From contig JACQAO010000073.1 in NCBI GenBank assembly GCA_016194935.1, positions 1-42,426 of the forward strand: 42,426 nucleotides of DNA, written 5' to 3'. This DNA is from Betaproteobacteria bacterium. Its GTDB lineage: Bacteria; Pseudomonadota; Gammaproteobacteria; Burkholderiales; Rhodocyclaceae. The position numbers were made by a program, and so were the translations under genes. The first letter of the stretch is position 1, and each line of letters starts with the position of its first letter. Below the pieces are notes generated by a model that ran no database searches, was not told where the DNA came from, and saw only the letters and a list, made by a program, of their open reading frames with translations. This document shows, piece by piece, positions 15,998 to 23,300 of this stretch.

Positions 15998-16777
15998 CTA
16001 CCTGGGCTGCATGCGGATCGCCCCGTCGAGACGGATCACCTCGCCATTCAACATCTCGTTCTCGGCGATATGCTTGACCAGCGCCGCGTATTCATCCGGC
16101 CTGCCCAGGCGCGGCGGAAACGGCACCATCTTGCCCAGCGCATCCTGCACATCCTGCGGCATGCCGAGCAGCATCGGCGTCTCGAAAATGCCCGGCGCGA
16201 TGGTCATCACGCGGATGCCGAAACGCGCCAGCTCGCGGGCAATCGGCAGCGTCATGCCGACGATGCCGCCTTTCGAAGCGGAGTACGCGGCCTGGCCGAT
16301 CTGGCCGTCGTACGCCGCCACCGAGGCGGTATTCACGATCACCCCGCGCTCACCGGCGGCATTCGGCGCACCCTTGCTCATCGCCTCAGTGGCAAGACGA
16401 ATCATGTTGAAGCTGCCCACCAGGTTGATGTTGATCACGCGCATGAACGAGGCCAGCGCATGTGGCCCCTCCTTGCCCAACACCTTTTCGCCGATGGCGA
16501 TACCCGCGCAGTTGATCAGGCCATTGAGCCCGCCGAAGCTGCTCACCGCGAGATTGACTGCGATCTGCGCGCTGGCCTCACTGGTCACATCGGTCTCGAC
16601 AAACAGCGCACTGGCGCCCAACCCAGCCCCCAACTCGGCGGCCAGCGCCGCGCCGGTCGTCTTGTTAACATCGGCGATCACCACCTTGGCGCCGTGTGCG
16701 GCAAGCAAACGAGCAGTACCCGCCCCCAGCCCGGAGGCGCCGCCGGTCACGATGAAAACACTGTTCTTGATTTGCAT
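15998..16777 (-). CDS. Short-chain dehydrogenase/reductase, 3-hydroxyacyl-CoA dehydrogenase type II-like
   Basis: The 259-residue product is a classical SDR. It has TGGASGLG for the dinucleotide, D at the end of the second strand (VVIADVN, favouring NAD), NCAG, and S-x12-YSASK in the active site. The pattern [20 protein letters not shown] and the C-terminal DGAIRMQPR are typical of the 3-hydroxyacyl-CoA dehydrogenase type II (HSD10) subgroup, which oxidises 3-hydroxyacyl-CoA in fatty acid or branched-chain breakdown. It lies immediately before ccoI in the same direction, an odd partner for oxidase assembly genes. A perfect FNR-type box stands 106 bases upstream. Substrate unknown. Confidence 0.9.
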   Translation of the reverse strand: MQIKNSVFIVTGGASGLGAGTARLLAAHGAKVVIADVNKTTGAALAAELGAGLGASALFVETDVTSEASAQIAVNLAVSSFGGLNGLINCAGIAIGEKVLGKEGPHALASFMRVININLVGSFNMIRLATEAMSKGAPNAAGERGVIVNTASVAAYDGQIGQAAYSASKGGIVGMTLPIARELARFGIRVMTIAPGIFETPMLLGMPQDVQDALGKMVPFPPRLGRPDEYAALVKHIAENEMLNGEVIRLDGAIRMQPR

Positions 16778-16823
16778 GTCAGTCGGACTCCAGAGAATAA
16801 AGACTTTACAAATGGTTGCGCGA

Positions 16824-16864
16824 GTGGCGAATTTTACAGTAAAGCCAGTGGCGAATTTTCAGTG
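16824..16864. repeat. Tandem 24-bp repeat, possible IS21-family terminus scar
   Basis: AGTGGCGAATTTT followed by (A)CAGT occurs at 16824-16841 and again at 16848-16864, a 24-base period. From memory, arrays of AGTGGCGA(A)TTTTCAGT-like units are typical of the multiple terminal repeats at IS21-family ends. They stop exactly where recognisable higB begins, so this may be the footprint of an insertion that removed the front of higB. No istA/istB is present. The family assignment is tentative. Confidence 0.5.
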
Positions 16865-16969
16865 GAGGCCAGGCCGTATAATTTGACAACTGTCAACGGC
16901 AACTGGCGCATGACTTTCACCTTTGAAGGCGTTGATGCCGTGTTGGTGGATTATCAGGACTATCACTGA
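16865..16969 (+). pseudogene. HigB-type toxin, C-terminal remnant
   Basis: The last 34 codons before TGA at 16967 encode TTVNGNWRMTFTFEG followed by VDYQDYH. This is the conserved end of HigB/RelE-family mRNA interferases (G-x-W-R-x-x-F and V-D-Y-x-D-Y-H). A full HigB has about 92 residues; roughly two thirds are missing and are replaced by the 24-bp repeat and the SDR upstream region. The intact higA follows after 12 bases, the normal toxin-first order, which confirms the identity. The remnant is surely inactive as a nuclease. Confidence 0.85.
16883..16896. promoter_or_regulatory. Perfect FNR/DNR-type box upstream of SDR-ccoIS
   Basis: TTGAC-AACT-GTCAA is a perfect inverted repeat, within the higB remnant. 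On the minus strand a GAAAAT (16861-16856) starts about 28.5 bases from the centre, the same spacing as in the other promoters here. It could drive SDR-ccoI-ccoS. However, the bases also encode conserved HigB residues (V-N-G), so chance origin cannot be excluded. Confidence 0.5.
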
Positions 16970-16981
16970 AAGGAACGGACT

Positions 16982-17284
16982 ATGACGCGAATGCACAACC
17001 CGCCGCACCCTGGCGAAGTTTTGCGCGATGGGGCATTCACCGGCACCGGTATCACCGTAACCGCTTTTGCCCAGCGCATCGGAGTAACCCGGGTGACCCT
17101 CTCGAATGTACTCAACCGCAAAAATGGCGTAAGCGCCGACATGGCGGTACGCCTTGCGGCGGCTCTCGGCGGCAGTGCCGAATCATGGCTGCACGTACAA
17201 GCGCAATACAATTTGGCGGCGTCGGAAAAGACCTTGAAGAAAGAAATTGCCAGGATCGAGCCGCTGAAGATGGGGACCGCTTGA
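16982..17284 (+). CDS. higA: HigA-type antitoxin (orphaned)
   Basis: The 100-residue XRE-family protein begins HNPPHPGEVLRDGAF, the hallmark of HigA/VapI antitoxins, and has an HTH at about residues 27-65 (AFAQRIGVTRVTLSNVLNRKNGVS). HigA binds HigB and represses its own operon. Its toxin partner is reduced to a C-terminal scrap immediately upstream, so it is now an orphan that may still act as a DNA-binding repressor. It ends 15 bases from the 3' end of the tRNA-Thr gene. The gene appears intact. Confidence 0.92.
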   Translation: MTRMHNPPHPGEVLRDGAFTGTGITVTAFAQRIGVTRVTLSNVLNRKNGVSADMAVRLAAALGGSAESWLHVQAQYNLAASEKTLKKEIARIEPLKMGTA

Positions 17285-17298
17285 TAGCTTTAAATGTT

Positions 17299-17374
17299 TG
17301 GTGCCGGCGAGAGGAGTCGAACCCCCGACCTTCGCATTACGAATGCGCTGCTCTACCAACTGAGCTACGCCGGC
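17299..17374 (-). tRNA. tRNA-Thr (anticodon CGT)
   Basis: The minus strand folds as a normal cloverleaf: acceptor GCCGGCG paired with the 3' end, D arm GCTCAGTTGGTAGAGC, anticodon arm with loop TTCGTAA (anticodon CGT, reading ACG), T arm with GGTTCGACTCC, discriminator A and a genome-encoded CCA at 17301-17299. A TAAAAT at 17414-17409, 34 bases upstream of the 5' end, may be the -10 element; no clear -35 is visible. Confidence 0.97.
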
Positions 17375-17580
17375 GATGCAATCGATACGTCGATACAGCA
17401 AGCGGGCGATTTTACCAGCGCCGCCGGGTCTTTGGCGTGATTTGAAGATGTGGCGCGCATTTTTTCCGGTATTCCGCCCCTCCCGGCGACTGCTTGTGTA
17501 GACTATCCAGGTACATCGTGTGGCGTGTCCGGCGTGTCCGACGCGTTCGGTTCGCCACGTCATTGCCCTGGGAGTGAGAA

Positions 17581-18273
17581 GTGCATACACAAACATTGTC
17601 GCCAGATACCTATTTGCAGGCACTCGTCTTCGATGCTTACGGCACCCTGTTCGACGTTCATTCGGTCATCCGCCGCTGCGAAGAGTTGTGGCCCGGACGG
17701 GGGCAGGCGCTCAGCCAGTTGTGGCGCGCCAAGCAACTGGAATATACCTGGCTGCGCAGCCTCATGCAGCGCTACGAAAATTTTGAGCGCATCACCGAGG
17801 ACAGCCTGCGCCATGCCTGCGCCGCGCTCAAACTGGCGTGCGAACCCCGCCACATCGCCGCGCTGATGGATGAATACCTGCGCCTGTCGACCTTTCCTGA
17901 AACGCAGGATGCGCTTGCGGCTCTCGGCGACTTCAAGCTGGCTATCCTGTCCAATGGCGCCCCGGCCATGCTTCAAGCCGTGGTCGGCAACGCCGGCCTG
18001 AACACAACGATACCCACTGTCCTGAGCGTCGATAGCCTGGCAATCTACAAGCCGGATCCCAGGGTCTATCAACTCGTCGTGGATACGCTCGACGTGCCGC
18101 CGGCGAACATTGGCTTTGTTTCGTCGAACTGCTGGGACGCCTGCGGCGCCAAGTCGTTCGGCTTCACCACCTTCTGGGTCAATCGCGGCGGTGCGCCGAT
18201 GGATGCGCTGGGTGTGACCCCCGATCACATCGTGCAAAACCTGGCCGGCATCCCGCCGCTGTTAAAACGATGA
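17581..18273 (+). CDS. Haloacid dehalogenase type II (L-2-haloacid dehalogenase family)
   Basis: The 230-residue cytoplasmic hydrolase has the HAD motifs: nucleophile in LVFDAYGTLFDVHS, ILSNG (motif II), KPDPRVYQ (motif III lysine), and FVSSNCWDACGA (motif IV). The family, TIGR01428/TIGR01493-like, hydrolyses 2-haloacids to 2-hydroxyacids, although many members act on other small substrates. It begins with GTG at 17581 after GGGAG with a 6-base gap. Its stop overlaps the next start (ATGA), so it is co-translated with the sigma factor gene, an unusual pairing with no clear explanation. Confidence 0.9.
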   Translation: MHTQTLSPDTYLQALVFDAYGTLFDVHSVIRRCEELWPGRGQALSQLWRAKQLEYTWLRSLMQRYENFERITEDSLRHACAALKLACEPRHIAALMDEYLRLSTFPETQDALAALGDFKLAILSNGAPAMLQAVVGNAGLNTTIPTVLSVDSLAIYKPDPRVYQLVVDTLDVPPANIGFVSSNCWDACGAKSFGFTTFWVNRGGAPMDALGVTPDHIVQNLAGIPPLLKR

Positions 18274-18875
18274 CAAAACTCCCCGATTCCAGTCAATCCG
18301 ACTGGATGCAAGAACTCTCCAGCGGCAAGCTGCGCAAGGACATGTTGCGCTTTGCCATGCTCCAGTTGCGCGATCAACAACTCGCCGAAGATGTGGTGCA
18401 GGACGCCCTGCTGGCGGCGTTTGCCGCCAGCGAAAAATTCGAGCAACGCTCCTCCGCCAAGACCTGGATCTTCGGCATACTCAAGAACAAAATTATCGAC
18501 ACCATGCGCGACCGCTGGAACAAGGGCCGCATCGACCTGCCCGAAGCGCTCGGCAGTGAGTCCGAGTTTGACGCCCTGTTCAAGGAGAACAACCACTGGC
18601 AAACCGGCGAATCTCCCTCGGCATGGGCCGACCCTGAGCAGGCCCTGTCCAACAACCAGTTCTGGCAAGTTCTGGAAATCTGCATGACCCAGATGCCCGA
18701 AGCCGCCGCCCGGGTGTTCACCATGCGCGAGATGCTGGGCTTCGAAACCGGGGAAATCTGTAAGGAATTGGGCATTACATCGTCCAATTGCTGGGTCATC
18801 CTGCACCGCGCCCGGATGATCCTCAGGCTTTGCCTGCAACATCGCTGGTTCGGGGAGAAGGAAGAAGCATGCTGA
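18270..18875 (+). CDS. ECF-type sigma-70 factor (TIGR02943-like)
   Basis: The 201-residue product has region 2 (RDQQLAEDVVQDALLAAFAA, then SAKTWIFGILKNKIID) and region 4 (FTMREMLGFETGEICKELGITSSNCWVILHRARMILR), with no region 1.1 or 3, as in extracytoplasmic-function sigma factors. The SSNCWVILHRAR version of region 4 is typical of a group paired with very small zinc-binding anti-sigma factors. The last bases overlap the start of such a gene at 18869. Target promoters are unknown; downstream thioredoxin and CcdA genes suggest a redox or thiol stress regulon. Confidence 0.92.
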   Translation: MTKLPDSSQSDWMQELSSGKLRKDMLRFAMLQLRDQQLAEDVVQDALLAAFAASEKFEQRSSAKTWIFGILKNKIIDTMRDRWNKGRIDLPEALGSESEFDALFKENNHWQTGESPSAWADPEQALSNNQFWQVLEICMTQMPEAAARVFTMREMLGFETGEICKELGITSSNCWVILHRARMILRLCLQHRWFGEKEEAC

Positions 18876-19105
18876 GTTGCAAGGAAGCCACTCGATTGAT
18901 GTCGCAAAAAATGGACAGTAAACTGCCGGCGCTGGAGCGTCTCTCGCTGACCTTCCATCTGTTGATCTGCCACGGCTGTCGCAGCTTCGGCAGCCAGTTG
19001 CGCTTCATGCGCAAGGCCGTTCGGTGCATCGCTGATGGCAGCGAGACGCCAGGGCAAGACGCAGTGGTCGGCGACCAGAAACCGGTTATCCCGCCGCCTC
19101 CGTAA
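18869..19105 (+). CDS. Small zinc-binding anti-sigma factor (zf-HC2/ZAS type)
   Basis: The 78-residue protein starts at ATG 18869, overlapping the sigma gene by 7 bases. It has CKEATRLMSQKMD near the N-terminus and H-L-L-I-C-H-G-C, which is the HxxxCxxC of zinc-dependent anti-sigma factors. It lacks a membrane helix; the C-terminal half is short, polar and ends in PPPP. Such proteins hold their sigma factor until a thiol or metal signal releases the zinc. The overlap with the sigma gene and the motif make the function likely. Confidence 0.85.
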   Translation: MLSCKEATRLMSQKMDSKLPALERLSLTFHLLICHGCRSFGSQLRFMRKAVRCIADGSETPGQDAVVGDQKPVIPPPP

Positions 19106-19160
19106 GGAATCTGGCCGCTTAACCGACTAAGGCTGCTACCCATCCCCACAGGTGCTCATC

Positions 19161-19541
19161 ATGCGTAAGTTTCTCCGCTCTTTGCTCTTGCTGCCGTTAC
19201 TCGCCGCCGGCATCGCGTACTCCGCCTGGCAAGCCTTCGACCAGGCCGGCTTCGATGCCCTGCAACACCAGAAAAAACCCATCCTGGTGGCAATCCACGC
19301 CGATTGGTGTCCTACCTGTAAGGCTCAGGAACCGATACTCGCGGAGTTGCTGAAGACGCCCGAATTTCATTCGATCAACGCCTTGCGGGTTGACTTCGAC
19401 AAACAGAAAAAAATCGTCAAAGCCTTCAAGGTTCAATATCAAAGCACCCTGATCGTCTTCAAAGGCGGCAAGGAAGTGGGCCGCTCTACCGGCGACACTG
19501 ATAAAGACGACATCGCCGCGCTGCTGAAAAAAGCGCTTTAA
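19161..19541 (+). CDS. Exported thioredoxin-family protein
   Basis: The product (126 residues from ATG at 19161; a GTG at 19152 would add three) begins MRKFLRSLLLLPLLAAGIAYSA, a signal peptide, then one thioredoxin domain with HADWCPTCKAQEP, a WCxxC active site. It is shorter than DsbE or DsbD domains. It probably acts in the periplasm as a disulfide reductase that receives electrons from the CcdA-like protein encoded 16 bases downstream. A cis-proline-like turn is not obvious: the position shows QSTLIVFKGG, so the usual TP is replaced by ST. Confidence 0.88.
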   Translation: MRKFLRSLLLLPLLAAGIAYSAWQAFDQAGFDALQHQKKPILVAIHADWCPTCKAQEPILAELLKTPEFHSINALRVDFDKQKKIVKAFKVQYQSTLIVFKGGKEVGRSTGDTDKDDIAALLKKAL

Positions 19542-19557
19542 CTCCGGGCCTTCGTCC

Positions 19558-20295
19558 ATGTCACTCGGTCCGGGCAGTTACGGCCTTTCCCTGGCGGCGG
19601 GCGGCTTGTCGACGCTCTCGCCCTGCGTGCTGCCGCTGCTGCCGGTGCTGCTCGGCACGGCGGTGGCGGCGCATCGCTTCGGCCCCTACGCGCTGGCGGC
19701 GGGATTAACCCTGTCGTTTACCGTCATCGGCGTTTTCGTGGCAAGCCTGGGGGAAGCGCTGGGGCTCGATCCGGATCTATTTCGCACGGTCGCGGCGGTC
19801 TTGTTGCTGATCTTTGGCGTTATCCTGATGTCATCCCGCTTGCAGGAAAAATTTGCCGGGGCGACATCCGGCCTGGCGAGCGCCGGCAACACCCTGCTCT
19901 CCAAGGTCAGCAGGGTCAGCCTGGACGGCCTGCCGGGCCAGTTCATCCTCGGCCTGCTGCTGGGCCTGGTGTGGAGTCCTTGCGTCGGCCCGACCCTGGG
20001 CGCGACAGTCACGCTCGCCAGTCAAGGTCAGAGCCTGGGCCAGGTGACATTGCTGATGGCCCTGTTCGGCATCGGCGCCGGGATCCCGCTGATCGCCCTG
20101 GGACTGGTATCGCGTCAGGCGATGCTGAAATTTCGCGGCAAACTCCTGGCGACCGGCAAGCTCGGCAAGCAACTTTTCGGCGCAGTCATGCTGGCGCTTG
20201 GCCTATCGATCCTCACCGGCGCGGACAAGCTGTTCGAAGCCTGGGTGCTGCAATCCGCGCCGGCCTGGTTGATCCGGTTGACGACCTCGATCTAA
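19558..20295 (+). CDS. CcdA/DsbD-like transmembrane thiol-electron transporter
   Basis: The 245-residue membrane protein has six helices and two copies of the family's cysteine motif, TLSPCVLPLLPVLLG and WSPCVGPTLGATV. These cysteines pass electrons from cytoplasmic thioredoxin to periplasmic partners. It is the last gene of the dehalogenase-sigma-anti-sigma-thioredoxin set, behind the thioredoxin gene by 16 bases. Together they form a small extracytoplasmic thiol-reducing system. It could supply cytochrome c maturation, which the cbb3 subunits need, but that is inference. It converges on pilY1. Confidence 0.88.
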   Translation: MSLGPGSYGLSLAAGGLSTLSPCVLPLLPVLLGTAVAAHRFGPYALAAGLTLSFTVIGVFVASLGEALGLDPDLFRTVAAVLLLIFGVILMSSRLQEKFAGATSGLASAGNTLLSKVSRVSLDGLPGQFILGLLLGLVWSPCVGPTLGATVTLASQGQSLGQVTLLMALFGIGAGIPLIALGLVSRQAMLKFRGKLLATGKLGKQLFGAVMLALGLSILTGADKLFEAWVLQSAPAWLIRLTTSI

Positions 20296-20327
20296 CTGCG
20301 TCGATCTAACATTCCCGCATACTCGAA

Positions 20328-23300
20328 TCACTGATCGTTGACCAGCTCGCGCCATGAGACCCGGCGGGCGCCGGTGGGCGGGGGGCCAATGGGGACATTT
20401 GAAGTCACAGTGGTACCGTCAGACATGCGAGTTAACTCGACGACCGTATTGTTTGGTAACTTAACAATCACCGGGCGCGTTGCCAGTGCGTTCCCAAGCG
20501 ATACTGCGACCACTGTTCCAGAGGTGGAAACCGGAGCGCCGGTGCAGTAATTTAGGAAGTACCGGAAACTGTATCCGCCTACTGTACAGGCATTGTTGTT
20601 CGGCACATTGGTGTTGAAGGCCAGCGTGCCGAGCGCCAATGTCGGATCAGTATTGTCGCGTTCGCCGCTGTCCGGGAAGTCCACATACCAGCCGTTGTTG
20701 GCAGGGAAGTTCACGGCATTGGTGCTGCTGGTGCGCACTGCCTGTCCGGTGGAACAAATAGTCGAAGGGGTACCCGCCGGACAGGTGGTATTGGTTTCAG
20801 TCTGCTGGACAAAGCTGTTGCTCACCACCCTGGGGTTACCCAATGTCGTTGAACTCAAGGCGTCCTTTATCGCGTAAAACGACTGCTGCTGCGTATCCGC
20901 CAGGTCTGTTGTCCCCAGATACTTGCCGGTGCCGGCAAACACCACCGGGGTACCGTTGCACTCGCCCAGTTCCGGCCGGGCGGTAATCGGCTGCGGACTG
21001 CTGCTGCCATCCACCAGCGTCACCAGCAGTTGTGCGTCGTAACCGGCGGCGCCGACATTGTTGTTGATGTCAAAGCGCCACACATTGCCCAGCAGATCGC
21101 CGCCGTACACCCGCAGCGCGGTGTTGTCGGTCATAGCGTTGTCCACCCAGGTACGGATTTTCGCCAGGCCGCTGGGCGTGGTGGTGCTGCCCACGCCGGT
21201 GCTGATGCCGGTGGGGATGCTGGGGATCTGCACACCGGTGGCGGCGTTCAGCACATACAGCCGACCCACGCCGTCACCCGGCGAAACATTGTTATAGCCG
21301 GAAGCCACCAACACAACCCAGGTGCCATCCGCCAGTTTGACAATCTCCGGGTTGCCGTAGGTATAGCCCATATTGGTATCGGTAAATTCCCACAGTGCTT
21401 GCGGGGCCGCCGGGTCGGTGATATCCAGGGCGTAATAGCCGCGCCCGCCGCCGTTCATTCCTCCCACCAGGATGGTATGCCAGGCGCCACCGAAATAAAC
21501 ATCCCCCGCCACTGGCGTACCGTCGAGGAAATACTGGTGCAGATTCGCGTAGTTCTTGTCCGCCAGTTTGTACAGGTTGGGCAGCACCAGGGAAGGCAGA
21601 TAGGCCCAGGACTCGGCCCCGCTGCTGGCGTCAAAGGCATGCAGCATGCCGTCGTTGGCTGCCGCATAGACCATGCCGGTTCGGGTTGCATTGGTTGTTT
21701 TGAAAGCGCCATAACCCGCGTCGGCGTAGTTAAATTGCGACGACTTTACATACACCGCCTCGGCATTCACGATGTCGCCGAGCAGGTGGGCGCGCTGACG
21801 ATAATATTTGCTGGTGTCGCTGGAGGGGCCTTCGTTACTGCGGTCGCCGCGCAGAAAACTCACCAGGCTGGAACCGGCAGCGAGCACCTGATTGGCCGCG
21901 CTCAGGCAGGTGGCGCCCGAGGCGCAGAACTGCGACAGCGAAGAGATATTGGGCGCATTGAAATACGCCTGTTCTGCGCCGGACAGATTGGCCCACTGGA
22001 AAGGCTTCAAATGATTTGCGGCAGCGCTGTCGTAAGTATACAGGGTGCGGGAAACTTTGGTATCCAGTTGATCCCGCGCAGCCCAGTCGATAGTGGAAGA
22101 AGTCACGCCAGTGTTCAAATCCAGTTGCTGACGCACCAGTTCGCCGTCCCATGTCACCGTGGTAAAAGTCGAACTGAAGACAAAATTATCCCCCGAAGTC
22201 ACATTGGGGTTGCTGGTGGTGGCCGCCGCAGAAGCGCCAGTGCGTGCGCTCACGCCAGCCAGGGCGCTGGACAAGGCAGTAGACAACGAAGTCGGATTGG
22301 TGGCGCTGAAATAGGTGCCGCGCCCGTTGACTGCCGCATGCCACAGATCGTCAATGGCTTCGGGCTGATCGGCCGCAGGAGTCGGCCAGTTGCACGCCCC
22401 GCTGGCCTGCCATGAACACACCCCGCCCGCAGGGTTGGCGAGTGTGCCGTTCTTCACGGAAAAGAAATCGCCGCTGCTGTCGGCCAGGTAGGTCGGTGAG
22501 AACACCATCCGGCCACGCGCGCCCAGCCCCAGGGTGAAGGTGGTCATATGCTGCCAGGACGCTGCATCCAGGCCGCTGGACGGCACGTTGTTCTGTGAAA
22601 CATCCGTCCCAAGGACGCCGGTGGCGTTACCTAATGCTGAGGTTCTTAAATCCGTCACATAGTAGTACTCTGCCACATCGGATAGCGAGTTAGAGGACCC
22701 ACCGGTGGTAGTGGTGGTGGTGGTAGTGGCGCCCACAGTGGGGCCGGTAGTGGATAGCACGGTGGCGGTAGGACCGGAAGTCGTCACCGTGTTAGTGGAA
22801 ACGGTGGAGGGATTGCTGGGGTTGGGGCTGGGCAGGCTGGGATTGCTGCCGCAACTTCCGGTAGTGGTATATGAGCCATAGTCGGTCCATGCGGTAAAGG
22901 TATCGCTGTTGGTGGCGGTATTGGTACTGACGTTGGCGGTATTGTTGGTGGTGTTGGTGGTATCGGAGGTCACTGTGCCGTTGGTGGTGACTATCACCCG
23001 GGTAGACACGGTGCTGGCGTCATCAACGGAGGTCAGGGTGATCTGCTTGGTTTCGGTGCGCCTTTGCTGTTGTTGATGGATTTTTTTCCTGGTGGAACTG
23101 CAACCGTCCGCGCCATTGGCGCCCAGCGAGTAAACATTCCGGCGCCAGACGGTGGTAATGGTTTTGTCAGTCACGGTCTGGCTGCGCACCACCGTGGTGG
23201 TCGGCGTGCTGGCGGTAACCGTGCTGCCGCCGCCGTCATACATCGGCCTGACCTCTCCGCCGTCCTCGTTGCCGATGGCGGTTGAACCGTTTACCTTGTA

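Noticed and set aside
13540..16077. An 845-codon open frame on the plus strand opposite ccoI
   Set aside because: It is exactly antisense to a complete ccoI with all catalytic motifs; its composition is rich in H, Q and R, as expected for the shadow of a GC-rich gene.
15995..16969. One long plus-strand frame that would fuse SDR-antisense sequence to the higB tail
   Set aside because: Only the last 34 codons resemble a protein family; the rest is antisense to the SDR gene.
22240..22330. Simple repeats in pilY1 as a separate repeat element
   Set aside because: They encode low-complexity Ala/Ser/Thr stretches in an intact reading frame and have no repeat unit beyond codon bias.
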